From Liolophura sinensis (taxonomy: Eukaryota; Mollusca; Polyplacophora; Chitonida; Chitonidae), in the NCBI RefSeq assembly GCF_032854445.1, contig NC_088302.1, positions 34,071,979-34,135,978 on the forward strand: a stretch of DNA of 64,000 nucleotides, read 5' to 3'. The notes beneath the pieces are model-generated. The model saw only the letters and a program-made list of their open reading frames with translations. It was not told where the DNA came from and ran no database searches. This document shows positions 23,046 to 34,086 of this stretch, piece by piece (positions within the stretch are counted from its first letter, which is position 1; every line of letters starts with the position of its first letter). Both the position numbers and the translations under genes were made by a program.

Positions 23046-23504
23046 TGTGAACCTCCGTGAGGCTATGAATTAATCAACAAGCTACAAAACTGATCCTAAT
23101 TGCTTCCAAATCCAGGCCAGAAATTACCAGGGAATTGGGTGTTTGAACTAATGGAAGGGGTGTCTGCTGGTTCACCTTATCCCCCACACCCCGCCAATGA
23201 TGACATGCATAACATCGCTCAATTACTCTCGTGACAGTAGAATTAGGGCTTGGTGTCAATGAATCATAACTCTTCCGTTTTCCAGATGTGTATGGTTGAC
23301 GAAACGTTTACCTTCCACCCTACAATTACGGAACAACTATTAGGTGGCAAGGGTTACCCTTGTGGCCATCCAACACCGGTACCCTCTTCAGAGATTACAC
23401 TGGTTCGTGCCGAGAGCGAAAAATAATCTACATGCTATCTACATTATTTACATTATACTGAGCCAAGCCAACCCATACTGTATCCTTGCCACAAGAAACA
23501 TTTG

Positions 23505-23572
23505 TTATCGGGATCTCAGATCTCCCGACTTCGAGGCCAACGCTTTAACCATTCGGCCACCGAAGTGTTCTA
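23505..23572 (-). mobile_element. SINE-C head
   Basis: ATCTCCCGACTTCGAGGCCA followed by ACGCTTTAACCATTCGGCC is the inverted SINE-C head. It sits between blocks G and A of the long repeat, so it was probably inserted there. Confidence 0.55.
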
Positions 23573-23769
23573 AGAAAAGTCAGTGCCTGGATATCTATTT
23601 AGCAACGTTTTAGCATGTATTATTTCATGCATCCCACGATCTTATAACACTAATGGTCAGTAAAATGAACAATTGTTTGTTAATATAATTGCCAGATTAG
23701 AGACTCGACCTTGTAGAATTTTAGCTCTATTTAAGGACATTTTCTGTTGTTTATGTGCATATTGCAGTC

Positions 23770-25580
23770 ACAGCGATGGCGCTCCCTTCTGCCAGATGTG
23801 TATGGTCGATGAAACGTCTTCCCCGCACCCTGCAATTACGGGAGAACCATAAGGTGACAAGGTTCAACCTTGTAAGTCATCCACCTCAATGATGAGAGAT
23901 TGCATTGGTTCATATGGAGGGCGAAAAATAATATACCTGTATTTATTATTGGGATTGCGAAGGCCAAATGTTAACATACATCGGGCACTAGTGTTTGTGA
24001 CTTTCAGCAAAGACCCAAAGAACAGACAATTGCAAGAAAAACAAGAAATACAAATAAATGCCAGTGCCTGGCCATGTGTTTAGCAGATTCTTTATCATTT
24101 ATTGTTTAATTTATCGGTGTTATAACACAACTGGTCACTGAAATGAACATGTAACTCTTCTTTATGTAGCTGCCTAATTAGGTCTGCCAGGAACCTGCCT
24201 ATATTCGTGGGTTTCCCTCTGGCTCTTCCCAGTTTCCTCCCACCATAATGCTGGCGGCTGTCGTATAAGTGAAATATTCTGGAGTACGGCGTAAAACAGC
24301 AATCAAAAAATTAAATTAACCGATCTATGCATTTCTTTGGTATCTCAGACGCATTTGTAACGCTTTTGTCAACATTCGTTTTCAAGAATTAGACTATCCA
24401 TATGGAAAACGAAAACGAGAATATACAAAGTAGTAGTACAAAATAATAAAAGGCAAAATAAGAATTAGTGAATTAAATGTGTTGTGACATGGCGTTAATA
24501 AGATGGAGCAATATGCAGCTGTATAGTTTGAAAAGATGTGTACAGAGTTGCCCAAATCTAAGAATGTGGCAATTGTTTGTCATTGGAGAAAGATCAGGTT
24601 TAAAAACGCTCTTGTACAAAATATTATTTATTTGTATAAAAGTATATACATAATATATTGGTTATATGGAAAGTTAACATTTTAGATAAATAATTAGAGT
24701 GAAGGATTATAGCTTAACGTTACTTTGAAAAAATCACAGCCACATGATGGTAATTAGATAATTAGCGTCAGCATATAATTGATAAATTGACATGTTAACT
24801 TAGTGCACTTTTCCACCATAAGCAAATGACGTAATAATTGTTCGAAGCTTTTCGTTCGCACTAATTATTTCATCATTGATAAGGCCTTATTAATGTAAGA
24901 CCAGTCATTTCTGTGCACACAGAATTAATATAACTAGAGACATTTTACCGAGTCGCAGTGCTAATGCCGAACAGTCGGAATTATGTTTGTTCCCATTAAT
25001 ATATTTTCCCAGAGGCGTTTAATACGTGAACCACACACAAGCTAAACCATAGGAGTAATTAATCATAGATGGCGCTTTATTGACAATGGCTTTCAGATTG
25101 GTACCCAAGAGCCATGATCTCTTTAACATTGTTCGGGTGACAAGAGTTGAGTGTTTGTAATCGGGCGGTTACATGACTACATCTAGTTCGAGATCTCTCC
25201 ACGGTAAAAAAAATGGAGAGATTTCTGAAGATACAGAGCCTTGCCTAATATGTGCCCCAGTGGGAAAAGGCATTTAATTGTACTGTTGGGTAATTTCTGT
25301 GCTTAGCCAGGCTTTATCAGCGAATAACATCACTTTAGGCACCAGTGTTAATGACTTTCGATAAAGATCTTAAGAGAAAAAAGGAATATAAAGAAAATCG
25401 AGTGCCTGGCCATGTACCTAGAAGATTCTTTTCCATTTGGTCCATGACACAAATGGTCAATAAAGTGAACAGTTGTTTGTTGGTACAACTCCGTGACTGG
25501 TGTTCTGCTCAAGAACGATTGTTTTGTTTACTGAAGGACACTTTCTAATATTTATGTGCATTTCCAGCCTTTGACATCAA
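23770..25580 (+). mobile_element. long scrambled repeat, copy 2
   Basis: Blocks: end of F (23770-23880, ACGTCTTCCCCGCACCCTGC), G (23890-24060), A (24060-24180), a SINE-A remnant, H (24340-24610), a link segment (24610-24900), B (24930-25290), then a second G/A pair (25330-25580). The part 24060-25370 closely matches 29740-30660. Confidence 0.75.
24189..24315 (+). mobile_element. SINE-A 3' part inside copy 2
   Basis: GTGGGTTTCCCTCTGGC to GAGTACGGCGTAAAACAGC is a 5'-truncated SINE-A. A homologous remnant begins at the same junction (CTAATTAG followed by G/A-TCT) at 29860, so it was part of the repeat before that was copied. Confidence 0.8.
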
Positions 25581-26479
25581 AATAAACAATGCTTTTTGCA
25601 AGCTTTGTTTACACTAGAGGCTATTTGTAATACACCACAAGGTGATTTGTCTATTAAATTTCTGCTTTGTGTCAAACACTAATTACACGAACAATCCAGC
25701 TTCTGAGCACATCAGCACTTACATTAACCCACTCACGGGCTTCAGTCCTTATCCACAGCCGTCGACAACAACCCATTGTTTGATAAAACCTGCCGTGTCG
25801 TCAACAGTTGTTAGGGATAACATTATTTTGAGTGTTTCTATGTTTTATTGTGAAGCTAACATTGGAAGAAAGCCTTCACGGCAAATAGGCACAAAGCGAG
25901 TAATCAGTGGATAACATCACATGCTGGGCAAGGGGATAGCGTTTTGAAGTCAAAGATGAAACCGGGACCACAAGATGACACATAACAGGGGAGAATTTTC
26001 TGTTTCGCATCGAAGAAGTAAGCTTGTCGTATAGATTTGAGTACATTATGGTACAGCGTCTATCATGTGGTCAACGTTTGTAACAAAATTTCCGATTTCT
26101 GAACGCTTTGCTTTACTTCCAGTCAGGTCGAAGTATCGTTTGGTTTATGATGTTTCGTTGTTTAGTGACAAGGAATTTTAAGTGTGTGATGGTTTATACG
26201 GGTATTTTCTATTGATCTGCAGTTCTCAGATTGATAAACAATGTGTATAACCATTCTTAATATGAGAGGTCTCTGATAATAGGAAAGAGTAAAGGCTTCA
26301 TTTGATTGGATGATATGATTTTACCCGACAAATGCAATGCATGCATGGTAGCGCGATTTAAATTTGAAATCATACTAAAATCCTGTTTTAGCGTATGTGT
26401 GCGACCCCACCTATATCTCCTCCACATCTCCAGCATGTGCTATGACACTGACCAGTAAAAACGGATGCCCAAATCCAGG
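25580..26479 (+). mobile_element. long scrambled repeat, blocks I and J
   Basis: Block I (about 25640-26060, with GAAAGCCTTCACGGCAAAT) resembles 32900-33260, 36720-37060 and 41700-41860. Block J (26270-26475) is nearly the same as 30728-30935, including TTTACCCGACAAATGCAATG. No coding sequence recognised. Confidence 0.65.
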
Positions 26480-27050
26480 TGAAATTTATCATAGGTGGTG
26501 CTTTATTGACAATAGGTTTCATTCGTCGTCATATGACTGAAAAATTGTTTAGCACAACGTTAAACCCAAGCACTCACTCACTCACTCACTCACTCCCTCC
26601 CCTCCCTCCCTCCCTCCCTCCCTCCCTCCCTCCCTCCCTCACTCACTCACTCACTCACTCACTCACTCACTCTCAATGTAACATTATCCAGGTGACGAGA
26701 GTTGAGTAGTGGTTTGGGCGGTGGTTAAATGAGCACATCTAGTGCAGGATCTGTGAACGGTAAAAACATGGAGAGATCTCAAAAGGTACAGAGGCTTGTC
26801 TGATATGTACGCCATAGGGAGCAAGCATTTAGTTCTACTGTTGTGTAACTTCTGTACTTAGCCCAGGTATTATCAGAGAAATCGGCGAGGCGAAATGTGC
26901 CCAAGCTGATATGATTCAGTGAAGAAGATTCGTAAATGATATGATTCAATGATAGAGATTTAAATAAAAATAATTTTCGTAAACATTTCCTTGCAATTTT
27001 TTTCAAGTTTTATGACACCATGTTACTATAATCGGCTGCTATTAATCTGA
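26480..27050 (+). mobile_element. long scrambled repeat, copy 3 (block B)
   Basis: Block B, from ATCATAGGTGGTGC through AACATTATCCAGGTGACGAG to TTATCAGAGAAATC, followed by the first bases of block C (TTTATGACACCATG). It is broken by a SINE-B fragment at 26516-26671, which replaces about 35 bases rather than simply interrupting. Confidence 0.65.
26516..26671 (+). mobile_element. SINE-B 3' fragment with CACT/CCCT tail
   Basis: CATTCGTCGTCATATGACTG to GTTAAACCCAAGCACTC is the SINE-B 3' end. The tail is a compound microsatellite: CACT units, then a run of about a dozen CCCT units, then CACT again (26571-26671). Confidence 0.85.
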
Positions 27051-27222
27051 AAACAAACTGAGAGCAAAATACCCATCAAAGTGCATGATTTTGTTTGATG
27101 CGCAATTTTGAATTAAGTACCTGACCAAGTTCATTCTGTATTTCCAGTTCTCCGGCTTATATTGGTGCAGTTTTGCTAGGTTTACGGCTTGCATTCACAT
27201 CTGCACGACTCTCTTATTTCTG

Positions 27223-27564
27223 ACCGGCCCGATTGTACAGTTGGGAGAGCGTCCGCGTCGGGAGCGGCAGATCAAACCTGGGTCACACCCTAAGACCTTA
27301 AAAGAGGAAGTGTGACTTCCTCGCTTGGCGTTCAGGATGCGGGGATAGTACAACGACTGGTTGACCCTTCTACGTATAATGTCTCGGGCGGGGCCGATTA
27401 CGTGCCGTCGGTAAGCCGTCTCAGTGAAGCACCACTAGATAAATATCGGAGAAAATCGTCCTGCAACACCGAGGCACATTACATACACTCAAAGGATTCC
27501 TTCGTCGTCATATGGCTGCTAAGTACGGCGTTAAACCCCACGCACTCACTCACTCACTCACTCA
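27223..27564 (+). mobile_element. SINE-B, full length, with 12-bp TSD
   Basis: Head CCGGCCCGATTGTACAGTTG, then CGTCGGGAGCGGCAGATC, body GGAAGTGTGACTTCCTC and 3' end GGCGTTAAACCCC with CACT repeats. CTCTTATTTCTG lies immediately before (27211-27222) and after (27565-27576), a perfect 12-base duplication that fixes both ends. This shows target-primed retrotransposition of an intact SINE. Confidence 0.92.
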
Positions 27565-27707
27565 CTCTTATTTCTGTAAAGCTAAGAGGAAATCTCTTTT
27601 CCTGTTACATGTCGCCATGTTTGGTTTTATCCTGCCAATTAACACGCTATTGTTATGATATCTGCAGGATATGATATGATGGTAGTCATTGTCATAATGG
27701 GGGGGGG

Positions 27708-27951
27708 GGGGAGGTGGCTCAGTCGGTTAGCTCGCTAGCGCAGCGCAATGACCCAGGAGCCTCTCATCAATGCTGTCGCTGTGAGTTTCAAGTCCAGCTC
27801 ATGCCGTACATGGGAAGGTCTTTCGGCAACCTGCGGATGGTCGTAGGTTTCCGCCTGGCTCTGCCCGGTTTCCTCCCACCATAATGCTGGCCGCCGTCAT
27901 ATAAGTGAAATATTCTTGAGTACGGCGTAAAACACCAATCAATAAATTAAT
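27708..27951 (+). mobile_element. SINE-A, near full length
   Basis: G-run, then GAGGTGGCTCAGTCGGTTAG (A box), CTCGCTAGCGCAGCGCAATG, GTTTCAAGTCCAGC (B box region), body, and GAGTACGGCGTAAAACACC with an AATAAATTAATAA tail. The G-run (27699-27711) just before the head is unusual. No clear target-site duplication. Confidence 0.85.
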
Positions 27952-28865
27952 AACATTTTCATACTACATGTATGTGATTCATCTTCCGTGAAGATTTTCC
28001 TGCAGTATTAGGTGTAGGAAAAAACATAAACGCTTAAAGCATTGCAAATTCATCATTGCCTTTTCATCGTGGGAGTGTCCATGGTGTGTATATGGACTGA
28101 AGCCAGTGGGTCTGAGGGGTACATGTAGATGCTCAATAGACTGAGCAGCTGCACAGATCTGTATGTGGCTAGATCAACACAACGCATATTGATCCTCGTA
28201 GCCTCCGTAATGCGCACGGTAGCGGATAAAATGCAGTTAACTTATATTTAATTATTTATTACAGATTTACGTATATAGCGTAACAAATCTAGAGTATGCA
28301 TCATTGGTTTTCATGTCACGTGAGGGAAATGCACATAACTAATACATTATGCTGTTTTTTAAATGCCAGTCGCATTATTAATTATTCTGGAAAAGGCAAG
28401 TCAATCAAGAAACAAAAGACAAAAAACTGTTGGCAATATTTTTACCGTACCGTTAACTATAAGTAATTGTAATATATTCTTTGGTTCTAATGCTAGTCGA
28501 GACTGCTTGGGATGAATGCCAGACGTATTAGGTTAATCGAATTGACTTGTGAACCATAATAAGAGACAAATTTACATACATACATATGGGTCTTAATTAC
28601 CATCATGACGTATATTCAAACAAGCGTCAGAGGAGCACGAATTTACGTTTAGTCCACTGAAATGTTATCATCCATGAGCACGCATTAAACGTTACATTAG
28701 ACAATATCCTTAGAGCTGTGACAAATTCATATGGGAACCCCAAAAGCATACACCAATTTTGTCCTTTGTATGCACAGAGTACGAAATGCTGCTGAAGAAT
28801 TACGAAGACACTGATTCATTGTAAGAGTAAATAATTAAAACCAAGGGGCAGACTACTAAAAGAAA

Positions 28866-29225
28866 CAATGTGTAGTACAATCAGGGCAGCTGTATCGGTA
28901 TATGTCACACTATGGGGCGTAATCCGGGCCACTGTATCGGCATGTAACACACTACTCAACCATGAGTTCAAGTCCGGCTCATACTGGCTTTTTCTCCAGC
29001 CGTACCTGAGAAGGCCCGACAGCAAACTGCGCATGGTCGTGGGTTTCACCCGGGCTCTGCCCGATTTCCTCCCTCTACAATGCTGATCGCCGTGGCGTAA
29101 GTGAAATATTCTTGAGTACGGCCTAAAACACCAATTAAATAAGTAATCTGGCATATAACACACTGCTCGATCCAGGCCACTGTATCGGCATATAACACAC
29201 CACTCAATCAGTGCCGCTGCACGGC
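28866..29225 (+). repeat. 37/39-bp minisatellite split by a SINE
   Basis: Units with CACTGTATCGGCATGTAACA lie on both sides of 28961-29146. One left-hand unit is the 39-base type (CACACTATGGGGCGTAATCC), the others the 37-base type. Confidence 0.85.
28961..29146 (+). mobile_element. 5'-truncated SINE-A in the minisatellite
   Basis: Starts at GAGTTCAAGTCCGGCTCATA (B box), runs through the body, and ends at GAGTACGGCCTAAAACACC. The minisatellite continues directly afterwards (CTGGCATATAACACACTGCT), so the SINE inserted into a pre-existing array. Confidence 0.85.
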
Positions 29226-29859
29226 GTCAGGCCATGAATTAATTAACAAGCCACAAAACCGATTCAGAGTGCTTTGAAATCATTATTTTACAGCCCCAAA
29301 GCAGGCCAGAAATTGCCAAGGAATTGGGCGTTTGGACTAATGGAGCGGATATCTATTGGTTCCCGCCCGCCAATGATGACATACATAACACAGGTCAATT
29401 GCTCTCGTGACAGTAGAATTAGAGCTTGGCGTCACTAAATCAAAACGCTGCCGTCTGCCAGATGTGTATGGTCGATAAAACGTCTTCCCCGCACCCTGCA
29501 ATTACAGGAGAACCATAAGGTGACAGGGTTTTAACCTTGCACGTCATCCACCCAGAACCCTATAACTGTCAAGTAGATCAAAGAGTTCGGTCTAGAGAGA
29601 TTGCATTGGTTCATATGGAGGGCGAAAAATAACATACCTGTATTTATTGTGGGCACTAGTGTTTGTGACTTTCAGCAAAGACCCAAAGAACAGGCAATTG
29701 TAAGAGAAACAAGAAATACAAATAAATGCCACTTCCTAGCCATGTATTTAGCAGATTCTTTATCATTTATTGTTTAACGTATCGGTGTTATAACACAACT
29801 GGTCACTGAAATGAATAATCACTTTATTTATGTAACTGCCTAATTAGATCTTCCAGCAA

Positions 29860-29970
29860 CCTGCCGGTATTCGTGGGTTTCCTTCCCTCTGGCTCCTCCC
29901 AGTTTCCTCACACCATTATGCTGGCAGCTGTCGTATACGTGAAACATTCTTGAGTACGGCGTAAAATACA
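29860..29970 (+). mobile_element. SINE-A 3' part inside copy 4
   Basis: Counterpart of the remnant at 24189-24315: ATTCGTGGGTTTCC to CTTGAGTACGGCGTAAAATA. It has the same 5' junction, but its 3' junction is shorter, with loss of the beginning of block H. Confidence 0.8.
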
Positions 29971-30727
29971 AGGTGGTAGAACAAAACAATAAGAAGACAA
30001 AACAGGGAACAAAATGGCAAAATAGGAATTAGTGCATTAAATACATTGTGACATGGCGTTAGGAAGATGGAGCAATATGTAGCTGTATAGTTTGAAAAGA
30101 TGTGTACAGATTTGCTCAAATCTAAGAATGTGGCAATTGTTTGTCATTGGGGGAAAGATCAGGTTTAAAAACGCTCTGGTATAAAATATTATTTATTTGT
30201 ATACAAGTATATACATGATATATTGGTTATATGGAAAGTTAACAGTTTAGATAAATAATTAGAGTGAAGGATTATAGCTTAATGTTACTTTGAAAAAATC
30301 ACAGCCACATGATGGCGACGATAGATAATTAACGTCAGCATATAATTGATAAATTGACATATTAACTCAGTGTTCTTTTCCACCATAACCAAATGACAGC
30401 ATAATTGTTCTAAGCTTTTCGTTCGCCCTTATTATTTCATCACTGATTAGGCCTTACTACCGTAGGACCAGTCAGCTATGTGCACACAGAATTAATATAA
30501 CAGTATTAATATATTACTCGGTAATATATTTACCGAGTCGCAGTCCTAATGCCGAACAGTCGGAATTATGTTTGTTCCCATTAATATATTTGCCCAGAGG
30601 CGTTTAATGCGTGAACCACACCAGTGTAAATGGCTTTCGACAACGATCTTAAGAGAAAATATATGGAACCCATATAAATATAATATATATTTTATTTTAT
30701 ATTAAATATAAATATTTATATATATAT

Positions 30728-30960
30728 ATAAATCTCCGACAATAGGAAACAGTAAAACCTTCATTTGATTGGATGATATGATTTTACCCGACAAATGCAA
30801 TGCATGCATGGTAGCGCGATTTAAATTTGAAATTATACTAAAATCCTGTTTTAGCGTATGTGTGCAACCCCACCCTATATCTCCACCTACATCTCCACCA
30901 TACACTATATACAGTGACCAGTAAAAACGGATGCTCGGTTTTTTGACGGCAGCATCGAGC
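30728..30960 (+). mobile_element. long scrambled repeat, block J
   Basis: Near copy of 26270-26475, through TTCATTTGATTGGATGATAT and GTAGCGCGATTTAAATTTGA to CCAGTAAAAACGGATGC. It is joined to block B of copy 4 by an AT-rich stretch (30665-30730); the whole block I seen in copy 2 is missing. Confidence 0.75.
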
Positions 30961-31189
30961 GTAAGAGATAGGAGCTACTTAACGACATTTACAAGTACGT
31001 CATCGTTTTGTCCACCCATGAACATAATCTAAAAAAACTGCAAATAATAAAAAGACAACCAATTTGTTCAATGGTTTATTACAGTCAGCTATACAGTATT
31101 GTCTGTAATCAAAGCTTGCGTAAGCATTGTTTATTCCGGTGTCAAATGATGGAAAAGCATATAAATAATAAGTGTCTTTCAGGAGATCA

Positions 31190-31612
31190 AACGGCACTCG
31201 CTTTTTTGTTTCCTTGAGGTCTTTGCCAAAGGTCCCAAACACTGGTACATAATGTATGATTCCGTCCGATCTTCACAATGAGGACATGGCATCCGAATAA
31301 TAAATATAGTTAGATTATTTTCACTCTCGGTATGAACCAATGGAATCTAACCAGATTTGGTCTTGTATCTTCTTGACTTGTAGCAGCCTATGATGGTGTT
31401 GGATGGTCAATCAGGGCCTGTGTATCGGCATATAACACACTGCTCAATTTGGGCCACTGTATCGGCATATAACACACTGCTCAATTTTTGCCACTGTATC
31501 GGCATATAACATGTTGCTCAATTTGGGCCACTGTATCAGCATATAACACACTGCTCAATCAAGGCCACTGTATTGACATATAACACGTTGCTCAATTAGG
31601 GCCTGTGTTGGA
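31190..31612 (+). mobile_element. long repeat fragment with 37-bp array
   Basis: About five and a half 37-bp units at 31406-31612, in the same orientation as copies 1 and 4 and the least diverged of the arrays (GGCATATAACACACTGCTCA repeated). Directly abuts an inverted block F at 31615. Confidence 0.8.
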
Positions 31613-31614
31613 TG

Positions 31615-32900
31615 GGTCACTCACAAGGTTAACCTTTGTCACCTTATGGTTCTCCCGTAATTACAGGGTGCAGGGAAGACGTTTCATCGACCATAAACGT
31701 CTGGCAGAGGAGGGCGTTATGATTCAGTGACGCCAAGTTCTAATTCTACTGTCACGAGAGCAATTGGCCGATGTTATGTATGTCACCATTTGCGGGAGGG
31801 AACCAAGAGATACCCCATCTGTTAGTGCAATTTTTCTGGCCTGCTCTAAGACCTGTAAAATAATGATTTTAAGGCAATTTAGATCAGTTTTGTGTCTTTT
31901 CAATTAAAATTCTTGGCCTCACAGAGGTTCATGGATACAGCATCACGCTGGTACAGTCGCTGTTACTGAGCAGTGTGTTATATGCCGATACAGCGGCCTG
32001 GATTAAGCCCCACAGTGTTACATATGCTGCTACAGCGTTTCAGATAAAGCCCCACAGTGCTTCATATGTCAATACACCGACCCCAATTAAGCCCCGCGGT
32101 GTCACATATGCCGATATGTCGTCTGAGATTAAGCCCCACAGTGCTACATATGCCGATACAGCGACCTGGACTAAGCCCCACAGTGATACATATGCCTATA
32201 CAGCGGCATATGTAGGTTTTAAATATTTACTGTTATACTGAATCGGTGGCCCTGTGATTTATTTAGCAACATTAACCTTTCTGTGCACATAAGAGTCAGA
32301 ATGGACACGTCTTATGACGTGGACATATTACAACAGACAAGATATTGTCTAATGTAACGTTTTAATATTATAATACATTTCAGTGGCCTTAATGTAAGTT
32401 TGTCCTTCTCTATTAAACACGGGTTAAATTATGTCGTGATGTTAATTTGGACCACTGTGTATGCAAAGACCTCTTCTGTGTTGGGCAGTTTTGGCTAAGT
32501 TGTATTTAACTATGGTTCACAGATCCAAGGCATTGGCTTTTACTTTATACAGCTGGCGTGAATCAACAAGCAAGTTCGACTGGTATTGGAACCCATATAA
32601 ATAAATAAATACACTTACGTGTAGATAACGGTCGGTAAAATGAACAACGTTATGTTTTTTCCTTAATGACTGCCCTTTCCAGAATAATTAATAATGTATA
32701 AAAATATAAAATCAGAATGCTTTTGTATCAGTAATGTGCATTACCCTCGCATGACATGAAAACCATTGATGCATTCACTAGCTTTGTTAACGACAGATAC
32801 GCTTAAGTTGTCTGTAATGAATTATCTAATAAGTTAATGGCATTTTATCCCCCGCTACCTAAGTTACGTCGCATCAACACGTTTGTATTAAATTAGCTAG
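31615..32900 (-). mobile_element. long scrambled repeat, copy 5, inverted
   Basis: Reads on the plus strand as inverted F (31615-31935, CACCTTATGGTTCTCCCGTA and TTCTACTGTCACGAGAGC), inverted E (31950-32215), inverted D (32280-32600) and inverted C (32660-32890, TGACATGAAAACCATTGATG). Order is exactly the reverse of copy 1. Confidence 0.75.
31950..32215 (-). repeat. 39-bp minisatellite, inverted, about 6 units
   Basis: Unit contains ATTAAGCCCCACAGTG then ACATATGCCGATACAGCG. The period of 39 keeps a frame open, giving a 13-residue repeat (IKPHSVTYADTAA) over 88 codons. I take that as a by-product of the period. Confidence 0.85.
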
Positions 32901-33260
32901 CTCTAGGGCTCAGCATACTGAGCACTGGCATGTACATGACACACTCATGGGTTCCAGTCCATGAACACATCACTGACAGATCTGATAAACTCCAATGTGT
33001 AGCAGTTAGGATGAATTGCACTGCTTTGAGCGTTTATGTTTTATTTCCATCAGCTACAATTGCGGGAAGGTCTTCACAGGAAATGAATCACACAGTACTT
33101 ATATTATCAGATGATCTCTATCATCCCATCGTATCCTGCACAATCATAGCAATATTCTGTATTGAACACAGGATAGTACCAAACCGGCATGGCGACACAA
33201 AGCAGCAGGAAAATAAGTTCCCCTGCACTCAACAGGAAGTAATATAACCGTGTAGATATG
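32900..33260 (+). mobile_element. long scrambled repeat, block I
   Basis: GAAGGTCTTCACAGGAAATG, GGCATGGCGACACAAAGCAG and CAGGAAAATAAGTTCCCC match the motif order at 36880-37020. It follows the inverted copy 5 without a recognised boundary. Confidence 0.55.
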
Positions 33261-33964
33261 AATGAACCGCATGCACCTGGCCTACCTAATTTAATGTCTA
33301 ATCGATATATCACGTACAAATAAAGAATCACTTTCTTTTTATCAGACATAATTATTCTTTCAACGACCTGTGAAAGAAATCTGTGGATAATTAATTGTTC
33401 AACACTATAAACAATACCTGTAAATGTTACATTCATAGATTTTAGATAAAAATAAGCTAAATAGCGGCATTCTCTAATTGAAATTTAGCGCTCGTTTATT
33501 TGCCGAAAGTTTCAATCTTACTGCCGCTGAGCCAATAAAGAGCCAATAAGATGTGAGCGATCGAATCAAGCTGGAAATGGGTCGGTTAGGACTTGACAGA
33601 CATGTTTTCCGGTACCTGGCGATTAGAGGGGATTTTCAGTAGCAGGGGATGGGTGGTGGTTTTTTGTATTTCATGTCGGCCGATGGTTTTTTATGCCTTT
33701 CTGTGGGCTGTGAACAGCTTAATTCACATAGTAACCAAATTAGTACTGTAGAAGAGAAATGTTCACTGGTACGCCGTTAAGCCCCATTCCCACAAATAAA
33801 TGAAATAAACTAAACCATTCTTACGAAGTATAGCCTTACTGATGCAAAGCATGCGTATAATGTTACAATTATTCATACATGTATTTTCTTGATTTGTCGT
33901 TTGTCACACCTTTTATGTCGCACTAACCAGATTCAGTAAACGCTATATGTGGAGTAACCTTCAA

Positions 33965-33985
33965 TGTGATGTCATATATATATAT

Positions 33986-34079
<94 letters not shown>

Positions 34080-34086
34080 CATCACA
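33965..34086. repeat. TA microsatellite in a 122-bp palindrome
   Basis: TGTGATGTCATATA at the left end and TATATGACATCACA at the right end are perfect inverted repeats. Between them is nearly pure TA, broken once by ATAAATAT near 33997. Spurious poly-Ile/Tyr frames run through it on both strands. Confidence 0.95.

Larger units (their letters stand above)
20835..23770 (+). mobile_element. long scrambled repeat, copy 1
   Basis: Most complete stretch of a long dispersed repeat. Blocks in order are: H (20835-21190, CACATTTGTAACGCTTTCGT to TGTTTGTCATCG); B (21345-21770, GTCGGAATTT to AAGGCATTTAATTGTA); C (21860-22230); D (22300-22620, ending near TTTTGTCCTTTGTATGCACA); E (22697-23045, a 37-bp minisatellite); F (23045-23400, CGTGACAGTAGAATTAG); G (to 23470); and A (23580-23760). 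Most blocks recur elsewhere in 23.7-44.4 kb. No open frame is longer than about 100 codons and no transposase or polymerase motif was seen. The class is unknown. Confidence 0.75.
28010..30660 (+). mobile_element. long scrambled repeat, copy 4
   Basis: Blocks C (28090-28390), D (28480-28840), E (28866-29225, interrupted by a SINE), F (29225-29560), G (29600-29730), A (29740-29850), SINE remnant, H (29975-30180), link and B (to about 30615), then GGCTTTCGACAACGATCTTA. Same block order as copies 1 and 2 read together. The A-H-B part nearly repeats 24060-25370. Confidence 0.75.

Noticed and set aside
31975-32241. 88-codon frame with 13-residue repeats
   Set aside because: By-product of the 39-bp minisatellite; the related 37-bp arrays do not keep any frame.
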